A stretch of 64,000 bases of DNA from Sphingobium cyanobacteriorum (GCF_030580935.1 NZ_JAUQOM010000006.1:62001-126000), one strand, 5' to 3'; positions 26,271-35,452 are shown, counted from the first letter of the stretch. Made by a program: numbers and translations. Notes: a model not told the origin generated them from the sequence alone.

Positions 26271-27833
26271 ATGATTTTCGGGCGCGTTAAGCCTCTCGAC
26301 GCCATATTGGCGACGGCCGAGAAGAAATCGCTGCATCGGTCGCTGGGCGCATTCCAGTTGACCATGCTGGGCATCGGCGCCGTCATCGGCACCGGCATCT
26401 TCGTGCTCACGGCGGAGGCCGCGCAGAAAGCCGGCCCCGGCATGATGCTCTCCTTCGTCATCGCCGGTTTCGTCTGCGCCGTTGCGGCGCTCTGTTACGC
26501 GGAAATGGCTGCGATGGTGCCGGTGTCGGGTTCGGCCTACACCTACAGCTACGCCGTGATGGGCGAACTCATCGCCTGGATGGTCGGCTGGGCGCTGATC
26601 CTGGAATATGCGGTCGCCGCCGGTGCGGTGTCGGTGGGCTGGTCGGGCTATGTCGTGGGCCTGATCGAACATACATTCCACCTCGACATACCTGATCTTT
26701 TGACGCGCGGGCCGTTCGATGGCGGCATGGTCAACCTGCCCGCGATGCTGATCGCCGCGCTCGTCACCTGGCTGCTGGTCATCGGCACCAAGGAAAGCGC
26801 CGCCGTCAACGCGGTGCTGGTCCTTATCAAGGTTGCGGCGCTGACCCTGTTCATCGTCCTGGCCTTGCCGGTCATCAACATGGACAAGTTCACCCCCTTC
26901 GCGCCATTGGGCTTTTCGGGCATTTCCGCGGCGGCCGCCTCGATCTTCTTCGCCTATGTCGGCTTCGACGCCGTTTCCACCGCCGCAGAAGAAACCAAGA
27001 ACCCCCAGCGCAACATGCCGATCGGCCTCATTGGCTCGCTCGGCATCTGCACCATCTTCTACATGCTGGTCGCGGCCGGCGTGATCGGCACCGTCGGTGC
27101 GCAGCCGGTCGCCGGCCCGGCCGGTGAAGTGCTGGCCCCCGGCTCGGCCGCCCTGTCGCAGCAATGCGCCGCGCTGGCCGCCGCCGGCACCGAAGCCGTC
27201 ACCTGCTCGAAGGAAGCGCTCGCCTGGACGCTGCGCGAAATCGGCTGGCCCCAGATCGGCAACCTGCTCGGCCTGGCCGCTGGCCTCGCTCTGCCCTCCG
27301 TCATCCTGATGATGATGTTCGGCCAGACCCGCATCTTCTTCGTCATGAGCCGCGACGGCCTGCTGCCGGCGATGTTCTCCAAAGTGCATCCGACCTACAA
27401 GACGCCCTATGTCATCACCATCCTGACCGGCATCTTCGTGGCCCTGTTCGCCGCTTTCTTCCCGGTCGGCATTCTTGCGGATATCTCCAATTCCGGCACG
27501 CTCTTCGCCTTCGCGGCGGTGTCGATCGCCGTGTTGCAACTGCGCAAGACCGATCCCGACCGCAAGCGTCCGTTCCGCACCCCTGCGATCATCGTGACCG
27601 CGCCGATCGCCATCTTGGGCTGCCTCTATCTCTTCTGGAGCCTGGGCGTCGAAACCAAGCTGATGTTCGTGGGTTGGGCGGCCGTCGGCCTGCTGGTCTA
27701 TTTCGGCTACAGCCGCAGCCGCAGCCATGTCGGCCGCGGCGTGGTGGACGTGGCGGAAGATGGCGCGGGCATCCCGCCCCAGCCGGTGCCGCCCATGCCC
27801 GGCGCGCATACGCCGGGCGGTCAGGACGCCTGA
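26271..27833 (+). CDS. APC-superfamily amino acid permease
   Basis: 520 aa with about 12-14 transmembrane segments. The family fingerprint is at the N-terminus: LGIGAVIGTGIFVLTAEAA in helix 1, with Gly-rich unwinding at the substrate site, and SAYTYSYAVMGELIAWMVGW near helix 3. It resembles the cationic amino acid transporter subgroup; the substrate is not resolvable. An extended periplasmic loop near residues 285-325 contains two cysteines (QQCAALAA...VTCSK) that could form a disulfide. A good intrinsic terminator follows. Confidence 0.88.
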   Translation: MIFGRVKPLDAILATAEKKSLHRSLGAFQLTMLGIGAVIGTGIFVLTAEAAQKAGPGMMLSFVIAGFVCAVAALCYAEMAAMVPVSGSAYTYSYAVMGELIAWMVGWALILEYAVAAGAVSVGWSGYVVGLIEHTFHLDIPDLLTRGPFDGGMVNLPAMLIAALVTWLLVIGTKESAAVNAVLVLIKVAALTLFIVLALPVINMDKFTPFAPLGFSGISAAAASIFFAYVGFDAVSTAAEETKNPQRNMPIGLIGSLGICTIFYMLVAAGVIGTVGAQPVAGPAGEVLAPGSAALSQQCAALAAAGTEAVTCSKEALAWTLREIGWPQIGNLLGLAAGLALPSVILMMMFGQTRIFFVMSRDGLLPAMFSKVHPTYKTPYVITILTGIFVALFAAFFPVGILADISNSGTLFAFAAVSIAVLQLRKTDPDRKRPFRTPAIIVTAPIAILGCLYLFWSLGVETKLMFVGWAAVGLLVYFGYSRSRSHVGRGVVDVAEDGAGIPPQPVPPMPGAHTPGGQDA

Positions 27834-27846
27834 TCGACAGGAAGGA

Positions 27847-27876
27847 GGGGGCGGTTTTTCCGCCCCCTTTCTTTTT
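27847..27876 (+). terminator. Rho-independent terminator of the permease gene
   Basis: GGGGGCGG (27847-27854), loop TTTTT and CCGCCCCC (27860-27867) make a perfect 8-bp GC stem followed by TTTCTTTTT. It lies 14 bases after the permease stop codon and 16 bases before the end of the convergent MFS gene. Confidence 0.88.
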
Positions 27877-27891
27877 CAGCGCTGCCCCAGC

Positions 27892-29145
27892 TTAATGGAA
27901 ATCGATCTCCGCTTCGCGCAGCGCGCCACGTTGCGGCCGGGTAAACAGCTTGCCGCGCTCCGCCCAGATCACGATCAGGAAGGATAATGTCCCGAATATC
28001 AGCAGGCCCAGGATGAAGGGCAGGGGGGTGCCGTCGAACGCCAGCCCAACCATGCTGCCCAGCGTCGCCGACAGCGCGGTCGTCAGGAACGCCTGGAAGG
28101 AAGAGGCCGCCCCTGCCCCCCGGTGAAACGGCTCCATCGAAATGGAACTGAAATTGGACGCGGTGAAGGACACCGTCATCATCGTCATCGCCTGTAGCAC
28201 CATGAAACTGGCCAGCGTTTCCGCCCCGGCCAGAATGATGGCCAGATGCACCGCCGCGATCAGGATGAAGGCGATCAGGGCGCCCTGGCTCATCCGCCGC
28301 GCGCCAAAGCGCGACACCAGCCGGCTGTTGATCAGGCTGCCGATCCCCATGCAGCCGGCAATGGCGGCGAAGGCGAACGGAAAGATGTTCTGTGCCTGAA
28401 ACACATCGAAGAAAATCTGCTGCACCGACAGGATGAAGCCGATCAGCCCCCCCATCACCACCCCGCTCGCCAGCATATAGCCGATCGAACTGCGCGTGCG
28501 CAGAACGGTCCCCACCGTGCCCAGCAGTGCACGCACCGTGATTCGCACGCGATTTTCGGGACGCAGCGTTTCGGGCATGCGCAGCAGCATCCAGCCCAGG
28601 ATCAGGCTGGCCAGTATTACCAGCGCCCAGAAGATCCAGCGCCAGTGCGCAATCCACAATATCGCCTGGCCGAAACTGGGCGCCATCACCGGGATCAGCA
28701 TGAACACGGCGAAGATCAGTGACATCACCCGCGCCATTGCGTCGCCCCTGAACCGATCGCGTATGATGCTCACGGTGATCACGCGGCTCGCCCCGGCGAA
28801 GAAACCGGCACAGCCCCTGCCGGCCAGCATGATCGCAAAATTCTGCGCGCTGGCGCAGGCGATAGAGGACAGGATGAACAGGGCCATGGCGCTGCCCAGC
28901 ACATGTTTGCGGCCGAACCGATCGGACAGCACGCCAAACAGCAATGATCCAAAGCCCAGGCCCAGGAAATAGACGCTGATGATGAGCTGTCGGTCATTGG
29001 GATGCGCAATCGCCAGGTCGCGGCCAATTTGGGGCAGGGCCGGCAACATCGGGTCGATCGACAATGCGTTCATCGCCATCAGGCAGGCGCATAGCAACAC
29101 GAACTCGCGGAAATGAATGTCGCGGGAGGGGGGCGGAGCAGTCAT
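27892..29145 (-). CDS. Bcr/CflA-type MFS drug-efflux transporter
   Basis: 417 aa with 12 predicted transmembrane segments. It has the MFS motif A between helices 2 and 3 (GVLSDRFGRKHVLG) and the Bcr/CflA start region (MALSIDPMLPALPQIG-like). Members of this subgroup export bicyclomycin, chloramphenicol, sulfonamides or small metabolites such as cysteine. Substrate unknown. The ATG at 29145 faces a 220-base divergent gap with the Sel1 gene. Confidence 0.85.
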   Translation of the reverse strand: MTAPPPSRDIHFREFVLLCACLMAMNALSIDPMLPALPQIGRDLAIAHPNDRQLIISVYFLGLGFGSLLFGVLSDRFGRKHVLGSAMALFILSSIACASAQNFAIMLAGRGCAGFFAGASRVITVSIIRDRFRGDAMARVMSLIFAVFMLIPVMAPSFGQAILWIAHWRWIFWALVILASLILGWMLLRMPETLRPENRVRITVRALLGTVGTVLRTRSSIGYMLASGVVMGGLIGFILSVQQIFFDVFQAQNIFPFAFAAIAGCMGIGSLINSRLVSRFGARRMSQGALIAFILIAAVHLAIILAGAETLASFMVLQAMTMMTVSFTASNFSSISMEPFHRGAGAASSFQAFLTTALSATLGSMVGLAFDGTPLPFILGLLIFGTLSFLIVIWAERGKLFTRPQRGALREAEIDFH

Positions 29146-29365
29146 GGGGCGGCTATGGGTGCAATGCGCCGCTTATGCCAGTCCCAATCTGCTACGGATC
29201 GCACGATGGAATGGGATGAGCATTGCCCGGACATGCACCCGCCTCCAGTCAATCCTGTATGGCAAATGAGGCGTTAACCATTTTTTATCGCTTCCCGGTC
29301 CAACCTGTTCCTCGTGGAAAAAGGGGTCGCAATCCATTGAGCTAGGATAGAACAGGGGAAGATAT
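29146..29365. other. Divergent intergenic region with a CtrA-like site
   Basis: 220 bases between the MFS and Sel1 genes. It contains TTAACCATTTTTTAT at 29274-29288, which fits the alphaproteobacterial CtrA consensus TTAA-N7-TTAA with one mismatch in the second half. The site is 78 bases before the Sel1-gene ATG. No clear sigma-70 -35/-10 pair was found. Confidence 0.4.
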
Positions 29366-29662
29366 ATGGGCAACAGCATCAAGAGCGCGCAATTTCTGAT
29401 GGAAGCCCGCCTGTCGCGGGCGGCATATGGATCGGCGCAAGACTGTTTCGATCTGGGCGTCGCCTATAGCTGCGGGGCAGGCGACCTGCCGGTCGATTTC
29501 ATCGAAGCGCATAAATGGTTCAACCTCGCCGCATCGCGCGGCAGCGAACTGGCCCAGTCGATGCGCGCTGAAATCGCCGAGGAAATGACCGCGCGCGAAA
29601 TCGCCGAAGCGCAGCGGCAGGCACGCGCCATCATCGCCGCCACCCAGATGCGCGCGGCCTGA
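29366..29662 (+). CDS. Small Sel1-repeat protein
   Basis: 98 aa. One degenerate Sel1-like repeat covers about residues 22-62 (SAQDCFDLGVAYSCGAG...DFIEAHKWFNLAASRGSE), followed by an acidic-basic helical tail. There is no signal peptide. Sel1 repeats mediate protein contacts, often in signalling. The ATG is preceded by GGGGAAGATAT. The stop codon directly abuts that of the convergent GNAT gene, with no gap. Partner unknown. Confidence 0.75.
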   Translation: MGNSIKSAQFLMEARLSRAAYGSAQDCFDLGVAYSCGAGDLPVDFIEAHKWFNLAASRGSELAQSMRAEIAEEMTAREIAEAQRQARAIIAATQMRAA

Positions 29663-30796
29663 TCAGTCCTTCTTCTTGAACGGGGTCCGTTCCGCCAGCC
29701 AGAGCCGGTCGCGCTGCACGCCCGCCCGCTCGGCGGTCAGGAAGCCTGCGACCGCGCGCCGAAATCCGGCATCCGGGATGAAATGCGCCGACCATGTCGG
29801 TTCGGGCGCATAGCCCCGCGTCAACTTGTGCCCGCCCTGCGCCCCGGCCTCCACCTTGCGCAGCCCGCGCGCGATGGCGATGTCGATCGCCTGATAATAG
29901 CATAGCTCGAAATGCAGGTTGGGCACGTCCTCGTTGCAGCCCCAATAGCGGCCATAAAGCGTATCCGCGCCGATCAGGTTGAGCGCGCCCGCAATCGGGC
30001 GTCCGCCACGCAGCGCCAGCATCAGCAGCACCCGCGACCCCATCGTTTCACCCAGGATCGAGAAGAAGGCGCGGGTCAGATAGGGCTGCCCCCATTTGCG
30101 CGCGCCGGTATCCTGATAGAAATCCCAGAAAATATCCCAATGCGCCTCTGTCAGGTCGCCGCCGGTCAGATGGACGATCTCCAGCCCCTCGACCGCGCGC
30201 CGTCTTTCCTTGCGGATATTCTTGCGCTTCTCGCTCGACAGGTCGGTCAGGAAATCCTCGAAGCGCGTATAGCCGCGATTGGTCCAGTGAAACTGGCTGT
30301 CCTCACGGATCAGCCAGCCGGCCGCCTCGAACAGCGCTACCTGGTCCGGCGCGATGAAGGTCGCATGGGCCGACGACAGGCTGTTGCGCTCCACCAGCAT
30401 CTCCAGCCCGGCGATCAGTGCCGGCGCCTGGGCTGGATCACGCAACAACAGCCGGGGACCGGGCACCGGGGAAAAGGGGGCGGCGACCTGAATCTTGGGG
30501 TAATAACGCCCGCCCGCCCGTTCCCAGGCATCGGCCCATCCATGGTCGAACACATATTCGCCCTGGCTGTGGCTCTTGCCATAGGCCGGCGCGGCGGCGG
30601 CGATGCGCCCGTCCGGGCCATCGATCACGATCGGCAAGGGCTGCCAGCCGCTCGTGCCCCCGACGCTGCCGGATTGCTCCAACGCAACCAAAAAATCCCA
30701 ACTTATGAATGGGTTATCATTTCCTGCGCAGGCATTCCAATCGTCGCGATCAAAATCCGCTACCCCCGATGCAATGCGCGCCACCACCTCAGTCAT
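29663..30796 (-). CDS. GNAT-superfamily / FemAB-like acyltransferase (DUF482)
   Basis: 377 aa. The frame fits the peptidogalycan-biosynthesis-like DUF482 family: EKRKNIRKERRRAVE in the middle, GRPIAGALNLIGADTLYGRYWG and HFELCYYQAIDIAIARGL in the C-terminal GNAT-like half, and EAGAQGGHKLTRGY near the end. The ATG at 30796 overlaps the GDPD stop by 8 bases, so it is co-translated with the upstream genes. The acceptor is unknown. Confidence 0.8.
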   Translation of the reverse strand: MTEVVARIASGVADFDRDDWNACAGNDNPFISWDFLVALEQSGSVGGTSGWQPLPIVIDGPDGRIAAAAPAYGKSHSQGEYVFDHGWADAWERAGGRYYPKIQVAAPFSPVPGPRLLLRDPAQAPALIAGLEMLVERNSLSSAHATFIAPDQVALFEAAGWLIREDSQFHWTNRGYTRFEDFLTDLSSEKRKNIRKERRRAVEGLEIVHLTGGDLTEAHWDIFWDFYQDTGARKWGQPYLTRAFFSILGETMGSRVLLMLALRGGRPIAGALNLIGADTLYGRYWGCNEDVPNLHFELCYYQAIDIAIARGLRKVEAGAQGGHKLTRGYAPEPTWSAHFIPDAGFRRAVAGFLTAERAGVQRDRLWLAERTPFKKKD

Positions 30797-31520
30797 GCCC
30801 AGCCTCGAAAATGATCTGGTCGGCATGGGCCGCCGCCCGTGCCCGGTCGGCATCGCTGCGCACGGTCCATGTCAGCACGGGCCACCCTTGCCTGCGGGCG
30901 CGGCGGGACAGGGGGGAAGGCAGGTCGCGTACATCACAGGCGACAAAATCGGGTTTCGCCAGCCAAAGCGCAAGGGCGCGTGTAATCGCCGCGCCCATTC
31001 GCCCCTTGCCCTGCTGCGTCACGACAAGTCCGCGTAGCTGTTCCACTCGCTGTTTCACAAACCAGCGCATCGCGTGTGGATTGAAGGACATCACCGCAAC
31101 CGGCGCACCGGGCCAGCCATCCAGATCGCGGGCGACGGCTTTGCAAATGGCGTCGACATGCCGGTCATCGGCCTTGATCTCCACCAGCAGCGGCGTCCGC
31201 CCGGCACAGCGTGCCAGCAGCGCCGACAGTCTTGGGACAGGCCCGCCATCGGGCAGGCGAAGCTGATCCAGCGCGGCCGCGTCCAGCATCGCGACCAGCC
31301 CGTCACGACCGGCCATGCGGTTCAATGTTGCGTCATGAAAGACGAAGGCGACGCCGTCCCGGCTCAGCCTGACATCGCACTCGATGCCATATCCTGCGGC
31401 GATGGCGGCATCGAAAGCCGCCATGCCATTCTCGCTGACGCCTGCCCCATGCAAGCCCCGATGGGCGAAGGGGCAGGCGGTCAGAATATCAGGCTTCGGG
31501 CCGGACAAGCACCACCGCAT
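30789..31520 (-). CDS. Glycerophosphodiester phosphodiesterase
   Basis: GDPD hydrolyses glycerophosphodiesters to glycerol-3-phosphate and an alcohol. The catalytic motifs are AHRG (first His-Arg), GYGIECDVRLSRDGVAFVFHD (Glu, Asp, His) and LVEIKAD (Glu-Lys). No signal peptide is seen, so it is cytoplasmic. The start is uncertain: ATG at 31520 overlaps ridA by 32 bases, TTG at 31508 is alternative, and the family homology begins only near 31475. It lies between ridA and the GNAT gene in a five-gene minus-strand run. Confidence 0.85.
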   Translation of the reverse strand: MRWCLSGPKPDILTACPFAHRGLHGAGVSENGMAAFDAAIAAGYGIECDVRLSRDGVAFVFHDATLNRMAGRDGLVAMLDAAALDQLRLPDGGPVPRLSALLARCAGRTPLLVEIKADDRHVDAICKAVARDLDGWPGAPVAVMSFNPHAMRWFVKQRVEQLRGLVVTQQGKGRMGAAITRALALWLAKPDFVACDVRDLPSPLSRRARRQGWPVLTWTVRSDADRARAAAHADQIIFEAGHD

Positions 31521-31953
31521 CGACTTCCACGACCGCGCCCAGCGGCAACACCGGCACGCCCACGGCGCTGCGGGCATGCTTACCGGCGTCACCGAAAATC
31601 TCGACCATCAGTTCCGACGCGCCATTGGCGACCTTGGGCTGGTCGGTGAACGTGGGCGCGCTGGAAATGAACGCGCCCAGCTTCACGATCCGTTCGACCC
31701 GGTCCAGATTGCCCAGCGCCGCCTTCATCTGGGCGATGAGGTTAAGGCCGCATGCGCGCGCGGCGGCGATGCCATAGTCCAGATCGCGATCCTCGCCCAT
31801 CCGCCCGGTCATCATGCCCTCCGGGGTCAGCGCGATCTGCCCGCTGATATAGAGCAGGCCGTTGGCCTCCACGGTCGGTACATAGGCGGCGACCGGCGCG
31901 GCGGCCGGGGGCAGGATGATGCCGAGTTCGGCAATGCGGGCTTCGATGTTCAT
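31489..31953 (-). CDS. RidA-family enamine/imine deaminase
   Basis: 154 aa, YjgF/YER057c/UK114 family. RidA proteins hydrolyse reactive enamine and imine intermediates from PLP enzymes. Family landmarks: GLLYISGQIAL, NLIAQMKAALGNLDRVERIVKLGAFI and a C-terminal AVGVPVLPLGAVVEVDAV; the classic catalytic Arg (usually in a C-terminal RxxV..LP pattern) is replaced by a Ser-Ala context (HARSAVGVPVLP), which retains the Arg. The ATG at 31953 overlaps the HAD stop (ATGA). Confidence 0.88.
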   Translation of the reverse strand: MNIEARIAELGIILPPAAAPVAAYVPTVEANGLLYISGQIALTPEGMMTGRMGEDRDLDYGIAAARACGLNLIAQMKAALGNLDRVERIVKLGAFISSAPTFTDQPKVANGASELMVEIFGDAGKHARSAVGVPVLPLGAVVEVDAVVLVRPEA

Positions 31954-32606
31954 GCGGTAACTCCATGGGTTGCAGGCATATCGTCTGGGGCCGGCCCCTG
32001 GGCCAGCTTCTGGATGATCCATTGCTCCGCCGCCGCCCAATTGTCGATCCTGGCATGGGCATGGGGGGCGGGGGGAATATCGGCGGCGATTTTCGGTTCG
32101 CCCACCATATGCAGCCGCCAGACGCCGGGGGCATGGGTGGCGACCGAATGATGATGTTCGGCCAGATCGTCGATGAACAGGGCGGCGCTGGGCGCGCGTG
32201 CCGCCACGATGTCGGCCAGCGGCCGGCCCTTGCCGCCCTGGTTCCAGTGGACCGGGACATGCAGGCCATGGGCGGCGAGCTGCTGCGCCCGCGCCTGCTG
32301 GTGCCGTTCGGTGATGTTGGTCAGCACTTCGATGTCGGCGACACGCGACAGGCGATGCAACGCCTCCACCGCGCCCGCGATCGGCGCCTGCCGGTGCATT
32401 TCCGTTTCGAAGAAGCCCAGCAGCAATGCCCACACATGGTCGCGCTCCAGCGGCGCGCCGCTGTCCTTGTGCCGCAGGGCCTCGGCAAAGCCGCGCTCGC
32501 GCAGGTCGAAATGGACATGATGCGCTTCGTCCAGCCATTGACCGAACGGCACCACCATGTGCAGCAGCACCTCGTCGCAATCGGTGATGATCAGCGGGCG
32601 GGTCAT
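31950..32606 (-). CDS. HAD-superfamily hydrolase
   Basis: 218 aa. The N-terminal TDCDEVLL provides Asp9 and Asp11 (HAD motif I, with Glu in the next position), and FIDDLAEHH gives motif IV. A helical cap lies at about residues 20-90. It is probably a cytoplasmic phosphatase; the substrate is unknown. It overlaps DUF3572 upstream and ridA downstream by 4 bases each, so these genes are a coupled set with GDPD and GNAT. Confidence 0.8.
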   Translation of the reverse strand: MTRPLIITDCDEVLLHMVVPFGQWLDEAHHVHFDLRERGFAEALRHKDSGAPLERDHVWALLLGFFETEMHRQAPIAGAVEALHRLSRVADIEVLTNITERHQQARAQQLAAHGLHVPVHWNQGGKGRPLADIVAARAPSAALFIDDLAEHHHSVATHAPGVWRLHMVGEPKIAADIPPAPHAHARIDNWAAAEQWIIQKLAQGPAPDDMPATHGVTA

Positions 32607-32902
32607 CGGCTCAATCTCTCCTGCGCCGCGATCAGGGCGGCGGGGCTGGTGTTGATCGCGTCGGCGCAGGCGATCAGGTCCGGCTCATGGTCGGCCAAAA
32701 AGGCCAGCACCGCGGCCAATATGGCGGGATTGCCGATCCCTTCGCGCAGGGCGTCGCCATCCAGCCCGGTCAGCGCCAGCAGCCGGTCGGCGCGCCCCCC
32801 GTCACGCAATGTCCAGCCCAGCGCCATCAGCGCCAGCGTGACCGCCGCGTCGCCGCTGTCCGGGCCGCTATCTGACTTGCCATCTTCGGCTATGGGTCGC
32901 AT
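32603..32902 (-). CDS. DUF3572 family protein
   Basis: 99 aa, a small helical alphaproteobacterial protein; LALMALGWTLRDGGRADRLL and the LAFLADHEPDLIACADA segment are typical of DUF3572. Function unknown. The ATG at 32902 is 69 bases from the divergent divK gene, and this pairing recurs in alphaproteobacteria, which hints at a cell-cycle connection. It leads the HAD-ridA-GDPD-GNAT run. Confidence 0.75.
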   Translation of the reverse strand: MRPIAEDGKSDSGPDSGDAAVTLALMALGWTLRDGGRADRLLALTGLDGDALREGIGNPAILAAVLAFLADHEPDLIACADAINTSPAALIAAQERLSR

Positions 32903-32970
32903 GGTGGCCTTTCGGGGCGGGGCGGCTTAACGGGCGCGCTCCAACAGGCATTTCGGACCGCAGGTGACTG

Positions 32971-33333
32971 GTGGCAAAGCGCGTGCTCGTTGTCGAGGAC
33001 AACGAACTCAATCTCAAACTTTTTTGCGACCTGCTGCGCGCGCACGGGCATGCGGTGCTGGCCTGTCGCGACGGACGGGACGTGCTGGCGCAGGCACGCG
33101 ACTTCCTGCCGGACCTGGTCATCACCGACATTCACCTACCCCATGTCAGCGGCCTTGACCTCATCGTCTCGTTAAAGGCTGATGCGTCGCTGTCGATGGT
33201 GCCGATCATGGCCGTGACCGCCTATGCCGGCCATGGCGACGAGGAACGGATTCGTGCGGCAGGGGCGCAAGCCTATGTGTCCAAACCCATTTCCGTGCTG
33301 CGCTTTATCGAACAGGTGAACGCGCTGCTGTAA
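32971..33333 (+). CDS. divK: DivK-like single-domain response regulator
   Basis: 120 aa receiver domain with no output domain. The acidic pocket is E9/D10, the phospho-acceptor is Asp53 in ITDIHLP, and the conserved Lys is in AYVSKPIS. In alphaproteobacteria DivK relays cell-cycle phosphorylation between PleC and DivJ and controls CtrA through DivL-CckA. The start is GTG at 32971 with CAGGTGACTG upstream. The histidine kinases are not in the window. A CheY-like role is less likely given the DUF3572 neighbour. Confidence 0.85.
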   Translation: MAKRVLVVEDNELNLKLFCDLLRAHGHAVLACRDGRDVLAQARDFLPDLVITDIHLPHVSGLDLIVSLKADASLSMVPIMAVTAYAGHGDEERIRAAGAQAYVSKPISVLRFIEQVNALL

Positions 33334-33347
33334 CGGGGCAGCAAATT

Positions 33348-33376
33348 TCGTCATCCTGCTGTCATGCCGCTTTCAT
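33348..33376 (+). promoter_or_regulatory. Pho box upstream of phoX
   Basis: CTGTCAT (33359-33365), GCCG, CTTTCAT (33370-33376) is the 7-4-7 direct repeat bound by PhoB. A third, weaker TCGTCAT at 33348-33354 keeps the same 11-base period. The site ends 107 bases before the phoX ATG. It predicts induction under phosphate starvation. Confidence 0.72.
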
Positions 33377-33483
33377 CGCGCCGCCGCCGTTCGGAAGCGG
33401 TGGCGTCATGCCGCTCTGCCAACCCCCTGCGCCAAGGCGCGGCGTTCCGCCGACAGCCTTTGGAACATCAGGGGTAGAAATTC

Positions 33484-35343
33484 ATGTCTCATCTGACCGA
33501 CGATGCGCGTGCGGACACCCGCGCCGCGCAGCCCAGCATCGCCATGGGCGACAACAGCCTGGAAGCGATCGTCGCCGCCAATCCGGGGCGCCGCACGATT
33601 CTGAAGAACGGCCTGCTCGGCCTGTCGATTCTGCCGATGCTCGGCACGCTCGCTGCCTGTGACGATGATGGCGATGCGGCCACGCCGACCCCTGCGCCGA
33701 CGCCGACGCCACCCCCCAGCTATGGCATCAATTTCGCGCCGGTCGCCGCCAACATGAACGACACCGTGACCGTGCCGACCGGCTATACCGTCGATGTGCT
33801 GCTCAAGGCGGGCGATTCGATCGAAAGCGGTACGCCCTATTCAGGCAGCTTCCCGACCCCGGCCGACGCCGAAAAATGGGCTGGCGGCAACCATGACGGC
33901 ATGGAATATTTCGAACTGTCCGGCACCGACGCCAACAGTGGCGGCCTGCTCGCGCTCAACTTCGAATATCCCGATTTCAATATCCTCATGGCAGGCAGCT
34001 ACAATGCCGCTACCGCCACTGCCGACCAGAAGGCGCTGGCCCTGTCCGCCGTCGGCATCGGCGTGGTCGAAGTCGCCAAGGCGTCCGACGGGAAATGGTC
34101 GGTCAAGTCCGGCTCGCGCTTCAACAAGCGCTATACCGGCAACAGCAGCTACAAGGCGAGCGGCCCGGCTTCCGGCCTGCTGTCCCCCACGATCAAGGGG
34201 ATGCTGAACAACTGCGCATCGGGTCGCACGCCCTGGGGCACCTATCTGACCTGCGAGGAGTCGACCGACAATTATCTCGACCCGACCCAGCCGGAGGAAA
34301 ATTATGGCTGGGTGGTCGAAATCGACCCCTATCAGGAACTGGACCTGCCGACCAAGCGCACCGCGCTTGGCCGTTTCGACCATGAAAACACCGCCTATAT
34401 GGCGAACAGCGACAGCCGCGTCGCTTTCTACATGGGCCATGACGGCACGCCGGGCTGCATCTACAAATTCGTCTGCGACCGCGCCTATAGCAGCACGAAC
34501 CGCGCCGCCAACCGCGACATGCTGGACAATGGCACGCTCTATGTCGCCCGCTTCAACGCGGACGGCACCGGCGAATGGCGCGCGCTGGTCCATGGCCAGA
34601 ATGGCCTGACCGTCGGCGCGACCGATCCCGGCAATGTCAGCCAGGGGCCGCAGACCCCCGCGATCGTCGACTTCGCCAACCAGGCCGAAGTCATGGTCAA
34701 GTGCATCTCGGCGGCGCGCGTCGCGGGCGGCACCGTGATGGACCGGCCGGAATGGATCACGGTCGCGCCCGACAACAGCGCCGTGTTCGTGACGCTGACC
34801 AACAACAGCGGTCGCAAGGTGACGGACGCCGCCAACCCGCGCACGACCAACCGCCACGGCCACATCATCAAGTTCAAGGAAGCGGGCAATTCGCCGCTTG
34901 CCATGACGTTCAACTGGGAAATCTTCCTGCTGGCGGGCGACCCGACACTGGCCAATTTCGGTGCCGCCACCGACGATCTGGAAGGCAATATCAACGGCGA
35001 CACCTTCTCCAGCCCTGATGGCATCCGCATCGATCCCAAGGGACGGCTGTGGGTCCAGACCGACCATTCGGTCCCCGGATCGTCGGGCGATTCGGCGCGC
35101 ACGATCGAACAGATTTTCGGCCAGAATGCGATGTTCTACATCGATCAGACGACCAAGAAGTCGATGCGCTTCCTGGTCGGGCCGAAGGGTTGCGAGATCA
35201 CCGGCCTTGCCTACACCCCTGACCTGACCAACTTCTTCATCAATATCCAGCATCCGACCGGCGACTGGCCGATCGCGGGGCAACAGCCGCGTTCCTCGAC
35301 CATCGTTGTGCGCCGTACCGACGCCAAGCCGGTAGGCAACTAG
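33484..35343 (+). CDS. phoX: PhoX-family alkaline phosphatase (DUF839), Tat lipoprotein
   Basis: 619 aa. PhoX enzymes are exported Ca/Fe phosphomonoesterases that scavenge organic phosphate. A twin-arginine signal RRTILK (36-41) leads a hydrophobic stretch and lipobox LAAC with Cys59, so the mature protein is probably a Tat-exported lipoprotein. A Thr-Pro linker (67-78) follows, then the DUF839 domain with WGTYLTCEESTDN, LGRFDHENTAY and FSSPDGIRIDPKGRLWVQTD, typical metal-ligand segments. A Pho box lies upstream and a strong terminator follows. Confidence 0.9.
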   Translation: MSHLTDDARADTRAAQPSIAMGDNSLEAIVAANPGRRTILKNGLLGLSILPMLGTLAACDDDGDAATPTPAPTPTPPPSYGINFAPVAANMNDTVTVPTGYTVDVLLKAGDSIESGTPYSGSFPTPADAEKWAGGNHDGMEYFELSGTDANSGGLLALNFEYPDFNILMAGSYNAATATADQKALALSAVGIGVVEVAKASDGKWSVKSGSRFNKRYTGNSSYKASGPASGLLSPTIKGMLNNCASGRTPWGTYLTCEESTDNYLDPTQPEENYGWVVEIDPYQELDLPTKRTALGRFDHENTAYMANSDSRVAFYMGHDGTPGCIYKFVCDRAYSSTNRAANRDMLDNGTLYVARFNADGTGEWRALVHGQNGLTVGATDPGNVSQGPQTPAIVDFANQAEVMVKCISAARVAGGTVMDRPEWITVAPDNSAVFVTLTNNSGRKVTDAANPRTTNRHGHIIKFKEAGNSPLAMTFNWEIFLLAGDPTLANFGAATDDLEGNINGDTFSSPDGIRIDPKGRLWVQTDHSVPGSSGDSARTIEQIFGQNAMFYIDQTTKKSMRFLVGPKGCEITGLAYTPDLTNFFINIQHPTGDWPIAGQQPRSSTIVVRRTDAKPVGN

Positions 35344-35452
35344 GCAGCATGCGACAAGTCCTGCCCCATCAGGGGCGGGACGGGTGGGGCGGTCCGGCCA
35401 GGATCGCCCTTTCCTGTGCGCGCTGGACAGGGGCGGCGGAAACCGGCCGACA

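Noticed and set aside
29173..29382. 69-codon minus-strand frame between the MFS and Sel1 genes
   Set aside because: It crosses the candidate CtrA site and the Sel1 gene start, and the composition does not look coding.
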